Source of the DNA: Helicostylum pulchrum
Lineage: Eukaryota > Mucoromycota > Mucoromycetes > Mucorales > Mucoraceae
NCBI GenBank assembly: GCA_025677825.1
Contig: JAIXMO010000039.1
Location: forward strand, 124,001 to 188,000
DNA: 64,000 bases
Direction of reading: 5' to 3'
Below are positions 11,875 to 23,865 of the stretch, in pieces. The notes beneath the pieces are model-generated. The model saw only the letters and a list, made by a program, of their open reading frames with translations. It was not told the origin of the DNA and ran no database searches. Both the position numbers and the translations under genes were made by a program. The first letter of the stretch is position 1, and each line of letters starts with the position of its first letter.

Positions 11875-13590
11875 CTACTTGTTTTTTCTTCTTTTGATAG
11901 TAGTAATATTTTCTCTTTTAAAGACAATAACAGCAGGTACAGTTTTTTTTAATACTACGTTAGTTTGAATAGAAGAATGTACGATTGTATTATTTCTTCT
12001 AAATGTGATTGATTCACCCACAGGCCTTGTAAAAATCTTCATTCTCGTAAACTGGTCTTGTATTTTATCTGCATAAATCTTCATTTTAAACACATCATGT
12101 GCGTACGCCTGCGTACTTTTAAGCAGCATCAGATTAATCTTCAACTGTTCTTCAGCATATGTTTTGAACTGCTTTTGATTATATTGAAAGATACGCTTTG
12201 CTGTATTATGAATAGCGAAAAACATATGATGGTATGTACTTTGATCACATCCCACATCTTTTAGCTCTTGTAATGCTTGCAGTAGCTCCACGTTAGTCTG
12301 TAAACAATCGATTAAAACGTCATGGGATGGTGGTTGTTGCGGCGTCAAAAACTGATACAGCACCACGAGTCGCATGGAATTATAGCACAAATGCAAATGA
12401 AGTCCTGCAATGCTAGTGTAACGCGGGAGTTGTGTATACCAGTGTATTAACTCTTTTGTTATTTGATAATATAAAGTAGAAGGCAACTTTTGTTGATCGT
12501 TTGAGAACAGTTTACCAGAGTGAAGTGCTCGAATATACTTTCGCATATAACATGTAAGGCTAGCAAAACTATAGAGTTGATGATGGTCTCCACCACCAGG
12601 AGAACTAATAGAAAACTTTTCAATCATTCGCATGTCCATCCAGGGTACATTATCAGGTAACAAACAATCGCGATTTAATGTAAGGCACATCCAGGCGTCT
12701 ACATAGTACCATCGAAACCAGCACCCAAGCGTAAGTTGATCAATAGGTTCTTTATGGTTTGGTAGGTTCTTTGCCAAATGTTGTAAAGAAATAGACGCAA
12801 GACCTCCCCATGTTCTTTGTTGTTCATATAACCGTAATAAATTAGAGGTATAACTAAGGCAGAAATATGATTGGATAATCAAAGGCTGCATATCATCAAA
12901 CAAAATATCATCCATTTTATGTCTAGCTTGTTCATAAAACACCATAGCCACTTGCTTTGAGTAATGCGATGATGTATTCTCTTGATCCATAAAAGTAACC
13001 AGACTAATAGAAGCAATACAGTACACAATTGCTTGCGGAGCAAGACGCCAATTTTCAATTAACGATACACTAATAGGTGCTACTTTAAACCCTATACAGC
13101 ACCAATGTTGTATAGCTTGATGCATGAGCATACCCAACATCTGTGAGCTTTCAATAGTAAGACGAACAGAAGAAGGCACCGTAAAATCAGTACTAGACAG
13201 ATCAATTAAATCTTCTTCAGTAGTCGACCACCTATTTTGCGCATAGGATTTCTTTTGAAGAGCACGGGCCCTTAAAGAAGAAGTGGGTAAAGGGTCCAAA
13301 TCTTCAATATCTTTTAAAGCCACTTTGAGATCTGAAAAGGTATTGAGTTCAATCATTATATTGGAATCTTCTTCTTCCAAAGATAAAAAAGTATCGTCCC
13401 AACATGCTGTCAAAAACAATTGTTGCTGCTTGATTTCTTCTTGCTGTAGTAGCAGTAAATCATACTCTGAGGGTTGTTGATGTTCTGGTGAATGGTGCTT
13501 TTCTAGTTGAGGTCGAAGGTATTCAAATAACAACTTTTCTGTAGATTGAGGAGAACATATTGTTTGACTATTTCCATTATAATCTGTCAT
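11875..13590 (-). CDS. Fungal transcription-factor MHR-domain protein, no zinc cluster
   Basis: Intronless, 571 residues, start ATG preceded by an AAAAAG leader. The central region (about 145-400) resembles the fungal-specific transcription factor 'middle homology region': helical, with MLGMLMHQAIQHWCCIG, a WRLAPQAIVYCIASISLV helix, TWGGLASISLQHLA (the SGMAxRMAxDLGL-like position), and CWFRWYYVDAWMCLTL. The usual partner, an N-terminal Zn2Cys6 cluster (six Cys with CxxC spacing), is absent. No other DNA-binding motif is visible; the N-terminus is Gln- and acid-rich and the C-terminus is basic. It may be a co-regulator or work through another factor. Upstream sequence has no exon encoding a zinc cluster in a spliceable position that I can find. 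Confidence 0.6.
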   Translation of the reverse strand: MTDYNGNSQTICSPQSTEKLLFEYLRPQLEKHHSPEHQQPSEYDLLLLQQEEIKQQQLFLTACWDDTFLSLEEEDSNIMIELNTFSDLKVALKDIEDLDPLPTSSLRARALQKKSYAQNRWSTTEEDLIDLSSTDFTVPSSVRLTIESSQMLGMLMHQAIQHWCCIGFKVAPISVSLIENWRLAPQAIVYCIASISLVTFMDQENTSSHYSKQVAMVFYEQARHKMDDILFDDMQPLIIQSYFCLSYTSNLLRLYEQQRTWGGLASISLQHLAKNLPNHKEPIDQLTLGCWFRWYYVDAWMCLTLNRDCLLPDNVPWMDMRMIEKFSISSPGGGDHHQLYSFASLTCYMRKYIRALHSGKLFSNDQQKLPSTLYYQITKELIHWYTQLPRYTSIAGLHLHLCYNSMRLVVLYQFLTPQQPPSHDVLIDCLQTNVELLQALQELKDVGCDQSTYHHMFFAIHNTAKRIFQYNQKQFKTYAEEQLKINLMLLKSTQAYAHDVFKMKIYADKIQDQFTRMKIFTRPVGESITFRRNNTIVHSSIQTNVVLKKTVPAVIVFKRENITTIKRRKNK

Positions 13591-14271
13591 CTTTTTGTTT
13601 TATAGAAAAATTTATGTTTAAAAAAGAGAGAAAGAGAAAAAAAAAAGGAAAAAAAAAACTTCTTTTTAAAACAAAGTAGCTGTGCTACCCTAAAAGTGCT
13701 ATTCAGGAGTATATTATAAACAGCAATTTTATCATGGTAGCCCCTTGATTTGCGTTATCACCATTATTCGTAAGTGCATGTGAATAAAAAAAAAAAAAAT
13801 ACGAAACTGACAAGAGAAAAAAGAAGAAAAGATACAGCATAAAAAAAAGAGAGCGTAACCCTATATGATATGAGTTTTTTCATTTTTCTTTTCATTTCAT
13901 TTCATTTTTCATTTTTTTTTTTTTGCTGATGTGCTACGTTTTAGTAGAAAGAAAGTAAATGTGAAACGAAAAAGTGTCAAGTACATCGAACGATAAAAGA
14001 ACAAAGAAAATGACGTTTGTACTCAGAAAAAAAAAAAAAAAGTGGCAATAAGGTTTTTCGGTATTTTTTTCTCTTATGGTACAGACTCGTTAATATATAG
14101 CAAAACCATAATTTCATTATATGATTTGTTCGTGCACGTTTATCGTTCATATGTAAAGACGGATAGTATCTATTCTTTTCATCGCATGCATAAAACCAAC
14201 GTAATGGCAACTAAGCAATTAATCCTCTTTGTGTTTAATAGGTTTCGATTTTATTTATTAGTGAGAGGGTA
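13591..14271. other. Intergenic, low complexity
   Basis: Poly-A and poly-T runs with a TTTCATTTCATTT-type repeat at about 13880-13910. Short open frames at 13977-14275 lack motifs. No gene supported. Confidence 0.5.
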
Positions 14272-17200
14272 TTAGATTTTGGCTTTATTACTTGAATCAG
14301 CAGCAACAACCTTTTTAGCAGCAGTTTTCTGGTTAGCGGTAGGAATAACATTGTCTTCACCCAACATATCTGCTAATCGAAGTACTCTGGTACTCACTAA
14401 TTTAAAAAGGGTTATTAAAAAAAAAAGTACAAACAAAACAGCATGTATATATAGAATTTCTTACCTGTTGCATTATCTCTTCTATTTTTACCTTCTCTTC
14501 TGAACCTTCCAATTCGTTCAACCAGTTCCCATAGATGTCCTCTGGGTATCAAAATACCATTTTGGCGTTCAGGTGTATAATCAGAACTAACAGCAACCTC
14601 AGACCAAGGTTTAGGTCCAGGATGACGTCTCTTTAACAAAATATTCTTTTCTTCATAGCGTGTGAAAGCATTACTAAGTGTCTCTTTGTTAACTGCTTCC
14701 AAGTAACTCAAGTCGCCTTGGTAATACAAGGTCTTGCCCAATGACTGTGTACGATTTGCAAATAATTTACTGTCTACCCAAATCGGTTCTTGAGCGGCAA
14801 CGCTAGACGGCGCTAACGTAAATAAGCTGATCGCTGCTAACCAATACGACTCAATAAAGGGCCAAATCATAAAGCAAAGGAAATCTATATATGAAAAAAC
14901 CCCATACATATTATTTTTCTTTGCCTGCATATAAATTTGTATGCGTGCTACTTACCATAATTCTCTCTACCACAAGAGCGTTCTATATCAGATAATCCAA
15001 TACAGCCATCTTCACAAACTTCAATCACCTGGTTATCTGCAAGCCATTGGATCGTGCGTTTAGTATTAGCTTCAACCCCACCAGGTTTATAAATCATGTC
15101 CAACTTTAACAAGCTGGAAAGGAAAGAAATTTCGTCCAACAAGTGTTCGTATTTCATTCGTTGTAATGGTTTTCCACCGCCCTTTTTAATAACAGAGTAT
15201 AAAGCGGCACATACAATGGCTTCTTCTACAAACAAGTGAATGACCTGGTTACGATAATAAGACAATTCAAACGCTGCAATAGGGTAAAAAGTAGGTTCGA
15301 CGATATCTTTTCCTTTTCTTTCTCCAATAAGATCTTTATGAATAACCACAGTTCTACAAATGTTAAAAAAATCTGAGTTCTTTTTTCTTTCTTTTTTTTT
15401 AGGGTGTATAGAAACTGTAATTTACTTGTCAACGATTTCTCCAGTAGACATATCATGGAATTCAGATACTTGACCGCCCTTTGCGTCAATTACTTTTTTT
15501 AACCAGTCAACTCGACGAATAAGTTCACTTCTACCAACTCCTCTTCCTCTTAATGTTAAAATAACCGTTCCTACCAATGCAGATGGCATAATAACCGCAA
15601 TAGCGTTCTACGAGAAAAAAAAAGATACGCATTAGCGCGAACCTTTAAACCTGAAGGGGATCAATAAGGTTAAACTTACGATATCTGCTAAAACTCTAAA
15701 AAAAAGGGGGGGGGGGTGAAGGGTTAGTATTTAACACAATACATTTAAAAAAAAGAAGAAAAATTTACCTGTAACCGAGGGATTTCAACAAGATGGATTT
15801 TTGATGCTGATCAGTAAGATCCATTGGACTTTTTTTTTTTTAAAAAAAGGGGGGGGGATGCATTAACAAAACTAATATGTTTTTTTGTGTTTGTGTTTTT
15901 TTTCTTTACCCTCTCATTTTGATTTGCTCGTCAATCCAATTCTTTAAAGAATAAGGTTTACCAACGCGAACTATTAAAAAAAAAAGCATATAAATAAATC
16001 AATTGTAATTAAACTTTATAAAAATTCAAGCTTTACCATCAACACGTCCCCATTTCAATTGTAATATACTACTGTTTGTTATAACACCCCTAAAAAAAAG
16101 AAGAACATAAGAAAAACAAGCATCATTTTTTTTTTTTTGTGTGGGAAAAAAAACTTTTTTTTTTACCATAAACTTTCTTTTTCTTTTGGTGTACCTAATA
16201 ATTCGGTAGCGTAGCTAGATGTCTCAATAATCTTATCGTAACCTAAGGAAATAGGCACAATATGACAATCTTCAAATCGATTGTTTACAAATGCGTCAAG
16301 AATAATCTTGACAATACCGAGTTTAGGCTGTAATAACTTTCCTAGTCTGGAACGGGTGCCTTCAACAAAGCATTCAAAATTCACTATATTTGTGTGTAAG
16401 TTACGAGATTGTATTTTTATGTATAATGTATACTTTACTTCCTTCGGCTAGAATGGTACTGATATACTCTTCCAAAATTGTCTTGTATAATTCATCATTT
16501 CCCCATTCTCGACGAATAAAGACGGCTCCTGACGATTTTAATAATTTACCAAGAACTGGCATATCTAAATTATCACCTGCAACAATATGAGGAATTTGAA
16601 TGCCTATATAATTTTTTTTTTTTGTTAATGTAAGCCGAGAAAAATATAAGGGTTGGGGTTTTACCTAATCTGAACATTAAGTAGGACACGACTAAATAAT
16701 CAATATGAGATTTGTGTGATGGTAAGAAAATTATAGATTGTTTTTTTTCTTGAGCAATAAGAGCAACTCTTTTCAGCTATTATCAAAAAAAGTTAATCAT
16801 CTTGATTTTAAATGCTGTACGTAACAAATTTTTGTTTTTTTTTTTACCTCGACCCATTCACTTTCTCGGATATGAAGACCTTGATGATACAGTCGTACAA
16901 GAATATTATTTACAATAAACGCAAAAAATCTAACAATAATGATGTCGGGTCAATAAAAAAAGTAGAAAAAAAGGTGACAAAATATATCTTACCTCAAGGT
17001 ACGATTACTATCCAAGGTAGAAACCGCTTTTTCGATAATGGCTTTTGCAACTACTTCAAGCTCTTTTCTCAATGCCTTTCTCTGCTTTTCAATTCGTTTG
17101 TCACTGACTTTCCAATTCTTTTGGTTAGCAAGTATTTCGGTTTGACGTGTAGCTAATTGATCCATAATCTCTTGCACTGGTGACAATGTTAAAATAGTGA

Positions 17201-17663
17201 TCATCATAAAATAATAATGAACTTACCACTTTTACTGTCCAAGACCATGGCTCGAATCCTTTTAGAGTATCCGGGATACAAGATCTTTGTACCAATGTAA
17301 TTTTTATAACCACGCCAACCCTAAAAATATGTTATGAATTACTTCGTCCCAACTAGCAAAAAAAAGAGTTTCAACTTACAGCGCCTTGGTAGTATAAACC
17401 TACGTTCAACATAAACGCAAGCGGGTCTTCTCTAATACGACGAGGTTCTCTTTCACTACAGCAGGTTGTAAGTTTTACGAAGAAAAAAGAAGCTTTATGC
17501 AAAAAAAAACAAAAAGAACTTTAACTTACACTACATTGCGATGCTCGGATAAATCTCGTTTGACATGAATCTTTAAAGCACGAGGGTTATCAATAGCATA
17601 ATCGCTACCTGATTTCTTATACTCTTCTACGAGTTCTTCTATTGTTTTTTCTGTTTTACCCAT
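14272..17663 (-). CDS. Glycerol-3-phosphate / DHAP acyltransferase (PlsB-GNPAT family)
   Basis: Acylates glycerol-3-phosphate or dihydroxyacetone phosphate, the first step of phospholipid and ether-lipid synthesis. I traced 16 exons: 17530-17663, 17380-17455, 17227-17320, 16993-17176, 16848-16929, 16665-16776, 16439-16603, 16167-16383, 16037-16089, 15910-15970, 15769-15828, 15680-15695, 15426-15607, 14956-15353, 14465-14884 and 14272-14396. They join to 792 residues. Acyltransferase blocks are clear: HKSHID (HxxxxD, His near 211), GAVFIRR near 250, FVEGTRSR near 287 and VPISLGYDK near 330. The C-terminal half matches the GPAT C-terminal domain. The last residues are KAKI, a weak PTS1-like end (animal GNPAT ends AKL). 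One exon is only 16 nt. Peroxisomal DHAPAT versus mitochondrial/ER GPAT is unresolved. Confidence 0.88.
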
Positions 17664-17983
17664 ATTAAGAAAAAATAAAAAGAAGGAAGAGAGTAAAAAA
17701 AAAATAAAAAAGTAGGGGGGTGAAACTTTGTTTTATAATCATTCGAAATTTCTGTGGGGTAATTGTTTGTGGGGTTTTTCGCTCACACACTTTATTACGA
17801 ATAAAATCATTTATGATTACTGATAGCTTTCAAGTTCGGTTTAAAAGTATGGAAGAGTGAAAGCCACGTGATTTAATTGTCAATTAATATAATACAAAAG
17901 TAATGCAAGTAGAGAGTTTTTTTTTTAATATTGGGTTTTTTTTATTTGTTGTAAAAAGAGAGATGTGATTGATTCAAAGAAAT
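17664..17983. other. Intergenic, acyltransferase promoter / RPL37 3' end
   Basis: Tandem minus-strand genes; the region includes the acyltransferase upstream region and the RPL37 3' flank. Holds a CACGTG box (listed separately) and no gene. Confidence 0.5.
17865..17870. promoter_or_regulatory. CACGTG E-box upstream of the acyltransferase
   Basis: A palindromic CACGTG about 200 bp upstream of the acyltransferase start codon. bHLH factors bind this core in fungi, including regulators of phospholipid genes in yeast. A single six-base site can occur by chance. Confidence 0.25.
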
Positions 17984-18670
17984 TTAAGCAGAGGCAACGA
18001 CCTTCTTGGCTTGAGTTCCTATAATTTTATGTGTTTAGTTTTTTTTAATGAAAGCACACTTTTAAAAGAAAAAACTTACCCTCACGGAAACCGTTCTTGA
18101 AACGACGTTGAACATCCTTCAAGTGAGCCATACGACCGGTACCGGTAGTCTTTCTACGTTGACCCTTTTCGGACCAGTTGACTAGAAGGAAAAAGATTTT
18201 TCAGTAAACTCAATTTTTTAAACTCTTTCTAAAAACTTACAAGATCTAATCTTGGCAGCGGGATAACCACATTGAGCACAAGTTTTCTTTTGCTTGTGGA
18301 AGGCACGGTTGCCACAACGTCTACAGAGAGTGTGGGTCTTGGTGTGACGCTTACCGAATGAACTGGTACCCTTGGACTATTAGAAAATTATATGAGTACA
18401 ATTTCTCGTGTACAAGATGTATATATAAACAAGAGAAGCGAGAGAGGAGATAGTAGTTCAAATAATTTTCTTTTTCAAAAAAAAGTTATGTCGAATTGTA
18501 AAAAAAAGTTGGAGTCAAACTGGGTTTTTTTACGTATAAGGTTGCCTCTTCTGTATCGACATGAAAATTATCTCCCTAAACATCCATCCATCGCATCGTT
18601 TATCTAATTCTACTTGAATCTTTCCTTCCCTATCTCTCTCTTGTTTATATATTTTTTTTTCTATTACCAT
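17984..18670 (-). CDS. RPL37: 60S ribosomal protein L37 (eL37)
   Basis: Exons 18668-18670 (just the ATG), 18241-18376, 18080-18181 and 17984-18018 give 91 residues, the normal size. After the start Met the protein reads [15 protein letters not shown], then the C4 zinc finger (CRRC and CAQC) and the [17 protein letters not shown] block conserved in eL37. The first exon is inferred: the only well-placed ATG followed by a donor (ATG|gtaata) is at 18670, giving a 291-nt intron directly after the start codon. Other starts cannot be excluded because exon 2 has no in-frame ATG at its beginning. Confidence 0.9.
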
Positions 18671-19083
18671 CTTTTAAGAACCGTTTAGAAAAGGAAGAAA
18701 TAATCCTTATGCACACATTGATTTTGACCTTCATTCCCTCACGCTCGTCCCATGAGCTTGTAACATTTCTCCCCACCTGTATCAGAAAGACCGGACATGA
18801 TTGTTTCCGGGGAGTACTTTATTCAAACACAGTTTGTATCGGACACTTTTTTTTTTTTTCTCAAACAAATAAATTATATTTAAAAGATGTGTGTATATTA
18901 TGGTTGAAAGCATGTAAGAATCATACAGAAATCATTGGGTAGAAAAATAAAAGGGTCATAAGAAGAAAATAAGCATAGAACTTTTTTTTTCTTAACAAAA
19001 AAAAATAGGGGAGAAGGGAGGGGGGGGGGGGGGGGGGGGGGGGGGAGGAAACCATTATTAGTTTAAGCTTTTATGACGTTTTT
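18671..19083. other. Intergenic between RPL37 and HSF, with a poly-G tract
   Basis: RPL37 promoter side and HSF 3' flank. Contains a 26-nt uninterrupted G run (19020-19045). No gene seen. Confidence 0.5.
19020..19045. repeat. Poly-G tract of 26 nt
   Basis: An unbroken run of 26 G on the plus strand (C on the HSF coding strand), 38 bp past the HSF stop codon. G-quadruplex potential, and a likely spot for length error in sequencing. Confidence 0.9.
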
Positions 19084-21185
19084 CTATCGGAGATCATGTT
19101 TAATACGGTACGTTGCTTTTCTTCGGTGTTTGCTCTTACCATGAATAGGATTCAACATATGCGATTGTTTCCCAAAACCCATCATAGTTGATCTATTATT
19201 CTGATCATTCTTGTCATTTTTATCATCTGAATCTGTTATTAAAAAAAAATGTGTGTCAGTATACGCGAGTTTGTCTTAATAAAAAGGGAGGGGCCTTTGT
19301 TAAAAAAGCTTTTTTTTTTACTTGTCATTTTCTGTACAGAAGTAGCGGATGATGAGGAGCCACTAGAAGATTTTCTACTAAATTGTTTATCGTCTTCCTT
19401 TTTTTCTAATCTATAGCTTGATTGACCTTGTTGCTGTCTTATTGAGTCAAACGAAGGTAACTTTCTTTGCTGGGTATCGTTGTTACCTTTATCGTTGGCT
19501 GAAGGTGATGCTGTGGATGCTTGTGACCATGCTGTAGTGCTCATTGATTTACCGGCGGTTATAGAGCCTAAACTACTAACTGAATCCGTAGAAGGTGATT
19601 TTCTATTTTGTTGACTACCTTTTAACTTGGAAACTTGTATTCGAAGGTTTTCAGCTATGAAATGCGTTAGTAACTAGACAAAAAGAAAAAAAGAAACGCA
19701 GTAATCGAAATCATATTCTTTTTTTTGCTAGGCAACGGAAAAAAAGGTTTAACAATTGCTAGGCAACAAAAAAATAACCATGACAACTATAGTCGCGATT
19801 CAAACACTAGACAAACCATAGTAACCATAAAAAGCAACTATGGGTAAATATTATTAACTTACCGTTTTGCAATTCTTGGTTATTATTACTATTATTCATT
19901 GAGTGATTCTCGTTACTATTATTTGAACACATACAATCTATTTTTTTTCAAAAAAAACAGGGATTAGCAAAAAAAAAAAAAAAAAGCGTATATGCATAAA
20001 AACAACCATTAAACTTACTATTGTTTGCTTTTGTTGTGGAGGAAACCACATCAACAAGATCTTGCATTGCCTATTATAGTAAAATACCCATTAATTTTCT
20101 TACTTACTCCCTAAAAAAAAAAATGGGACAAAAAAAAAACAACTTACGTCCTGTTGCTTTGATACGACCATACGTAAATGGACGACTTCATTAAAAAGAG
20201 ACTCGCAAGACTTTGTAACACCAAGTAAATGTTCTTCGATTCTTAATATATGTTTAATTACTGGACTGTTACTATTATTTATGCCGTTTGCGTTTATATT
20301 ATCTTGAAAAGAATCATCGTCGCTTTTTGAGTCGTTGTTGTTTGAGGAATATCTACTGTCACCGTTACTGCTATTATTGCTATTATTATTGTTGTTGTTA
20401 AAGTTATATTGTGTTTGTTGGAGTTGTTGGAGTTGTTGCTGTTGCTGTTGTTGTTGCTGTTGCTGCTGTTGTTGCTGCTGCTGCTGTTGTTGTTGGTGTT
20501 GTTGCTGATGTTGTTGTAATTGTTGTAATTGCGTTTTAGCACTCTTTCTTTTAATGTGCTGTAAATCTCCAACAGCACCTTTTCTGAAATTAGGATGTTT
20601 GAATTCCCAAGTTTGATTTTCGTTTGTTAAGTTGGAGTGAATAAGATCATTGACTTTATGAAAACCGTACACTATAGAGATAACGTTAGTGTTTAGTGAA
20701 ATAAGCATAAGATAATTTTTTTTTACTGTTTAACTGTCTAACAAAACTTTGCCAATTGTTATGCTTAAAATATTGTGGCAAGACAGTTTTAGAAAATGCT
20801 GTTGGGTTGGATACGCTAAAAAGATCACCATGGCTAGACCATGCAATTAATTCTGATGTTTCCGGGTCTTCAAGCATTCTATTTGTTTTTTAATTATTAG
20901 ATATTTTTCACATGTTTAGCGTATATTGCTTTTTTTTACTTGTATAATTTATTGACGAATGCAGCCTGTGTTTTCATATTTACAGGAACTGCTGCTTGTG
21001 AACTAACAATTTCGACACTAGAGGTTGAGCCTTCTAACTCACTTGAATCCAACTTTATTCTAATTATTTGTTTACTACAACATAAAAGGAAACAGATAGA
21101 CTGCAACAAACCTTTTATATCTAGATTCTGTTTCCCCTCCGCTGGAACTACTGACTGAACTGGATCTACTACTATTTTGTGCCAT
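19084..21185 (-). CDS. Heat-shock-factor-type transcription factor with polyglutamine tract
   Basis: Eight exons (21112-21185, 20940-21059, 20727-20878, 20148-20671, 20019-20070, 19863-19937, 19322-19654, 19084-19232) join to 492 residues. The HSF winged-helix domain starts near residue 55 (AAFVNKLYK) and contains the recognition-helix signature [21 protein letters not shown] and the wing end [13 protein letters not shown]. Directly after it comes a long Gln tract (CAG/CAA-coded, about 20400-20530), then Asn/Ser-rich sequence and a predicted coiled coil ([11 protein letters not shown]...). No response-regulator receiver domain is present, so it is not Skn7; Hsf1 or Sfl1-like are both possible. 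The polyQ tract may vary in length. Divergent from a DnaJ gene, a plausible target. Confidence 0.87.
20400..20530 (-). repeat. CAG/CAA (polyglutamine) repeat in HSF coding sequence
   Basis: Mixed CAG and CAA codons encode a Gln stretch interrupted by few Leu and His, immediately C-terminal to the HSF DNA-binding domain. Mixed codons suggest selection at protein level and some stability. Confidence 0.9.
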
Positions 21186-22665
21186 TTTATAAGAGGCTCG
21201 TTTTCATATATGCTGGGGAAAGACTGGGAAAAAACAAAGTTCGCTTTGGTTTAAAAAAGGAAAAATATCGACTGTTTGATTTTAATATCGAAAATAGGAG
21301 ACTATAACTCTAAAAAACGTTAATCTTTTTTTATGGTTTTTTTTTTTAAAAAAATATTTTAAAAAGATATTATAAACATACTTTTAAAAGCTTAATAAAG
21401 GCGATTTTTTTTATGTGTATAAAAAGAGAGAGAGAAAAGACGGGGGAAAAAAAAGAAGAAAAAAATAAAAAAAAGGGAAAAAAGAGAGAGTCCGGAGCTA
21501 TCGCAAAAACAAAACAAAAAAAAGCTTGATTTTTTGAAAGTATGGCAATTTGTAGGTGATGTCACCTCGCCAAACCGACAAGTTGGGTCTACTCTTGCAT
21601 TTGGACTAGGTCAAAAAAATGTATATCATTACACTGTGTCACTCATTTGGATACATTTCCATCCATATAATTTCATTCATAACCTTCTTTTTTACCAATA
21701 AAGCTACTTTTTACTCTTTTTCATGACTTTTTATAAAAAATTATTTAAAATGCGATTTTCACTTTTTTAAGAATGCGGTTTTTTACTGACTCTGAATTAC
21801 GATTATAAAAAAATGCCCATTTTTTTTAGTCTTTATTTTTTTAGTAAACAAAACTGTAAATCCCCTTTTTTTTTGGAAAATAAAAGTGGGAGAGGGGACC
21901 TTATTAAATGATCCACATGTATCTTTTTTTTTTTTTTTTTTTTACCTTTTTTTCTTTTACTTACTTTTGTGGCAATACTCTTTCTTTATTTGTCAAAAAA
22001 GACATTATAATGTTTATAAACGCCGAAAATACCCATGGATCCTTCTAGAGTCAAGAGATTTTCTGTAACACCCTGTGTTCTTTTTAAGAAGCAAGGAGCT
22101 AAACCGTTTTATGTTCGCCAAGGAGTTGTAACTTGTTAGAGTATATGCAGGTAAACCTTCTCTCTAAAGACTAACTTTCTTGGTTTTTATCTGCTGCATC
22201 ATCTAACACTCGAATTCCTTACCGTTACGTTGGCCCTTTTTTTTTTTTTTCTTGAATGTAGCCTCCTTTTTTAAAAAATATACAAGAACACGTATGCGCT
22301 TAATAATGTCACACGATGGTTATACTTATCTAATGACAAAAAAAAATTATCCGTGGGTTTTTAATTCGAAATTTTTTGTCTCCCTTGGATACCAGTTACA
22401 CACAATGCTCATCTTTTCGATCTAAATGGTATCACCCAATCAGCCGATCGCTCTAAAACATTTTCTTACAAGCTTCTCTAAACTTCGATTGGAAACGTGA
22501 CTTGTTAAACCTTCATTAAGAAAAATATATTTTTCTCTTTTTGTCCGCCTTTTTTTTTTTCTGGCATCTTCCAAAAGCAAAATTTTAAACAATTGTATAA
22601 ATTACCTGTAGATTTTTCTTTTTCTTCTCTTTTTCTCTTACAGTAAAATAAAAAAAATCTATGAA
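21186..22665. other. 1.5 kb intergenic between divergent HSF and DnaJ genes
   Basis: AT-rich, with A/T homopolymers and no coding signal. Likely holds both promoters. A TTTCTCTTACAG just before the DnaJ start (22632-22643) could be the acceptor of a 5'-UTR intron, but I cannot identify its donor. Confidence 0.5.
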
Positions 22666-23641
22666 ATGGAGAAGGAAGATTACTATCAAGTCTTAGGTGT
22701 ATCAAAAGACGCTGATGAAACCGAGATCAAAAAGGCCTATCGTAAATTAGGTAACGATATCACAAAAAGAAACTATGCAAAAACGTTAAAAAACATGTAT
22801 TAACAAAAACATCACAGCATTAAAGTTTCATCCCGATCGTAATAAAGAAGAAGGTGCCAAAGTCAAATTTCAAATGATTGCTGAAGCATTTGAAGTATTA
22901 AGCGATAAAAAGAAACGTCAAGAGTACGATGCAAGTAAACTCGGTGGATCTTATTATAATGATACGTATAGTGGTTTTTCACCTGAAGAGTTATTTGCTC
23001 AATTCTTTAGTGGACCTACCTCTCCCCTCAGCAGTGACGACGATGATTTTTTTAGTTTCTTTGGCCACACTGCCGCTCCTCCTTCTCCACCCTATAAGCC
23101 TCGATCTGTCAAACGTCCTTTGTCCGTTTCATTGAATGATCTGTATACCGGTGCTACCAAACGATTAAAAGTGACTCGTAAAGTCTATAACAAGCAAGGT
23201 CGTACCGTACCCTCTGATAAGGTTCTCACCATTAATGTCTTGCCTGGCTGGAAATCCGGTACCAAGGTTCGTTTCCCTGGAGAAGGTGACCAATTGCCTA
23301 CAGGTGATAGACAAGATATCGAATTTGAAATCAAAGAAAAACCTCATGCAACTTTCACTCGCAAAGGTTGTAATCTTTATACCACCATGACCATCTCTCT
23401 ATTAGAAGCCTTGACGGGTTTCAAAAAGGAATTAAAGAGATTGGATGGTTCGATATTAACTGTTGAAGAACACGAGTCGTCCATTATCCATTCAGGTCAA
23501 GAAAAGATCATCATTGGAGAGGGTATGCCAAATTACAAGTCGGGTGGAAAAGGTAATTTGATTCTTCAATTCCAAGTTGAATTTCCGAAAACTTTGACCG
23601 AAGAGCAACGTGAGACATTGAAAACTGTCCTAGCAGAGTAG
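22666..23641 (+). CDS. Class-B DnaJ (Hsp40) co-chaperone, Sis1/DNAJB type
   Basis: Two exons (22666-22750, 22818-23641) give 302 residues. The J domain occupies residues 1-70 with DYYQVLGV and an HPD motif at 33-35, split from helix II by the intron. A short Gly/Phe-type linker ([14 protein letters not shown]) follows, then the two C-terminal beta-sandwich substrate-binding domains ([36 protein letters not shown]). There is no CxxCxGxG zinc domain, which fixes it as class B. It would stimulate Hsp70 ATPase in the cytosol or nucleus. Start at 22666 chosen over the ATG at 22661, which is in another frame. Confidence 0.92.
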
Positions 23642-23865
23642 TAGTAGAGAGTGTGTGTACATAATATATGATTTGAAATACCCAATGTGTAAATAATAAA
23701 AGAAGTAGACAAATTTTAGAGCTTTTAATGCAAATAATCCCCCCTATTTGATTTCTTTTTAATTGCGTCACCTTGTCCACATACCCGTTTTTTTTGTTTG
23801 TTTGGGTTCTTTTTTCTCTTTTTCTCTTTCCTTTTCGCATTTTACTCAGCCTTCAGAAAAGAGAA

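Noticed and set aside
13977..14275. Overlapping ORFs on both strands upstream of the MHR gene's flank
   Set aside because: Frames on opposite strands over the same low-complexity DNA; no motif.
19084..21185. Skn7 response-regulator HSF
   Set aside because: No receiver domain in any exon; only the HSF domain, polyQ and coiled coil.
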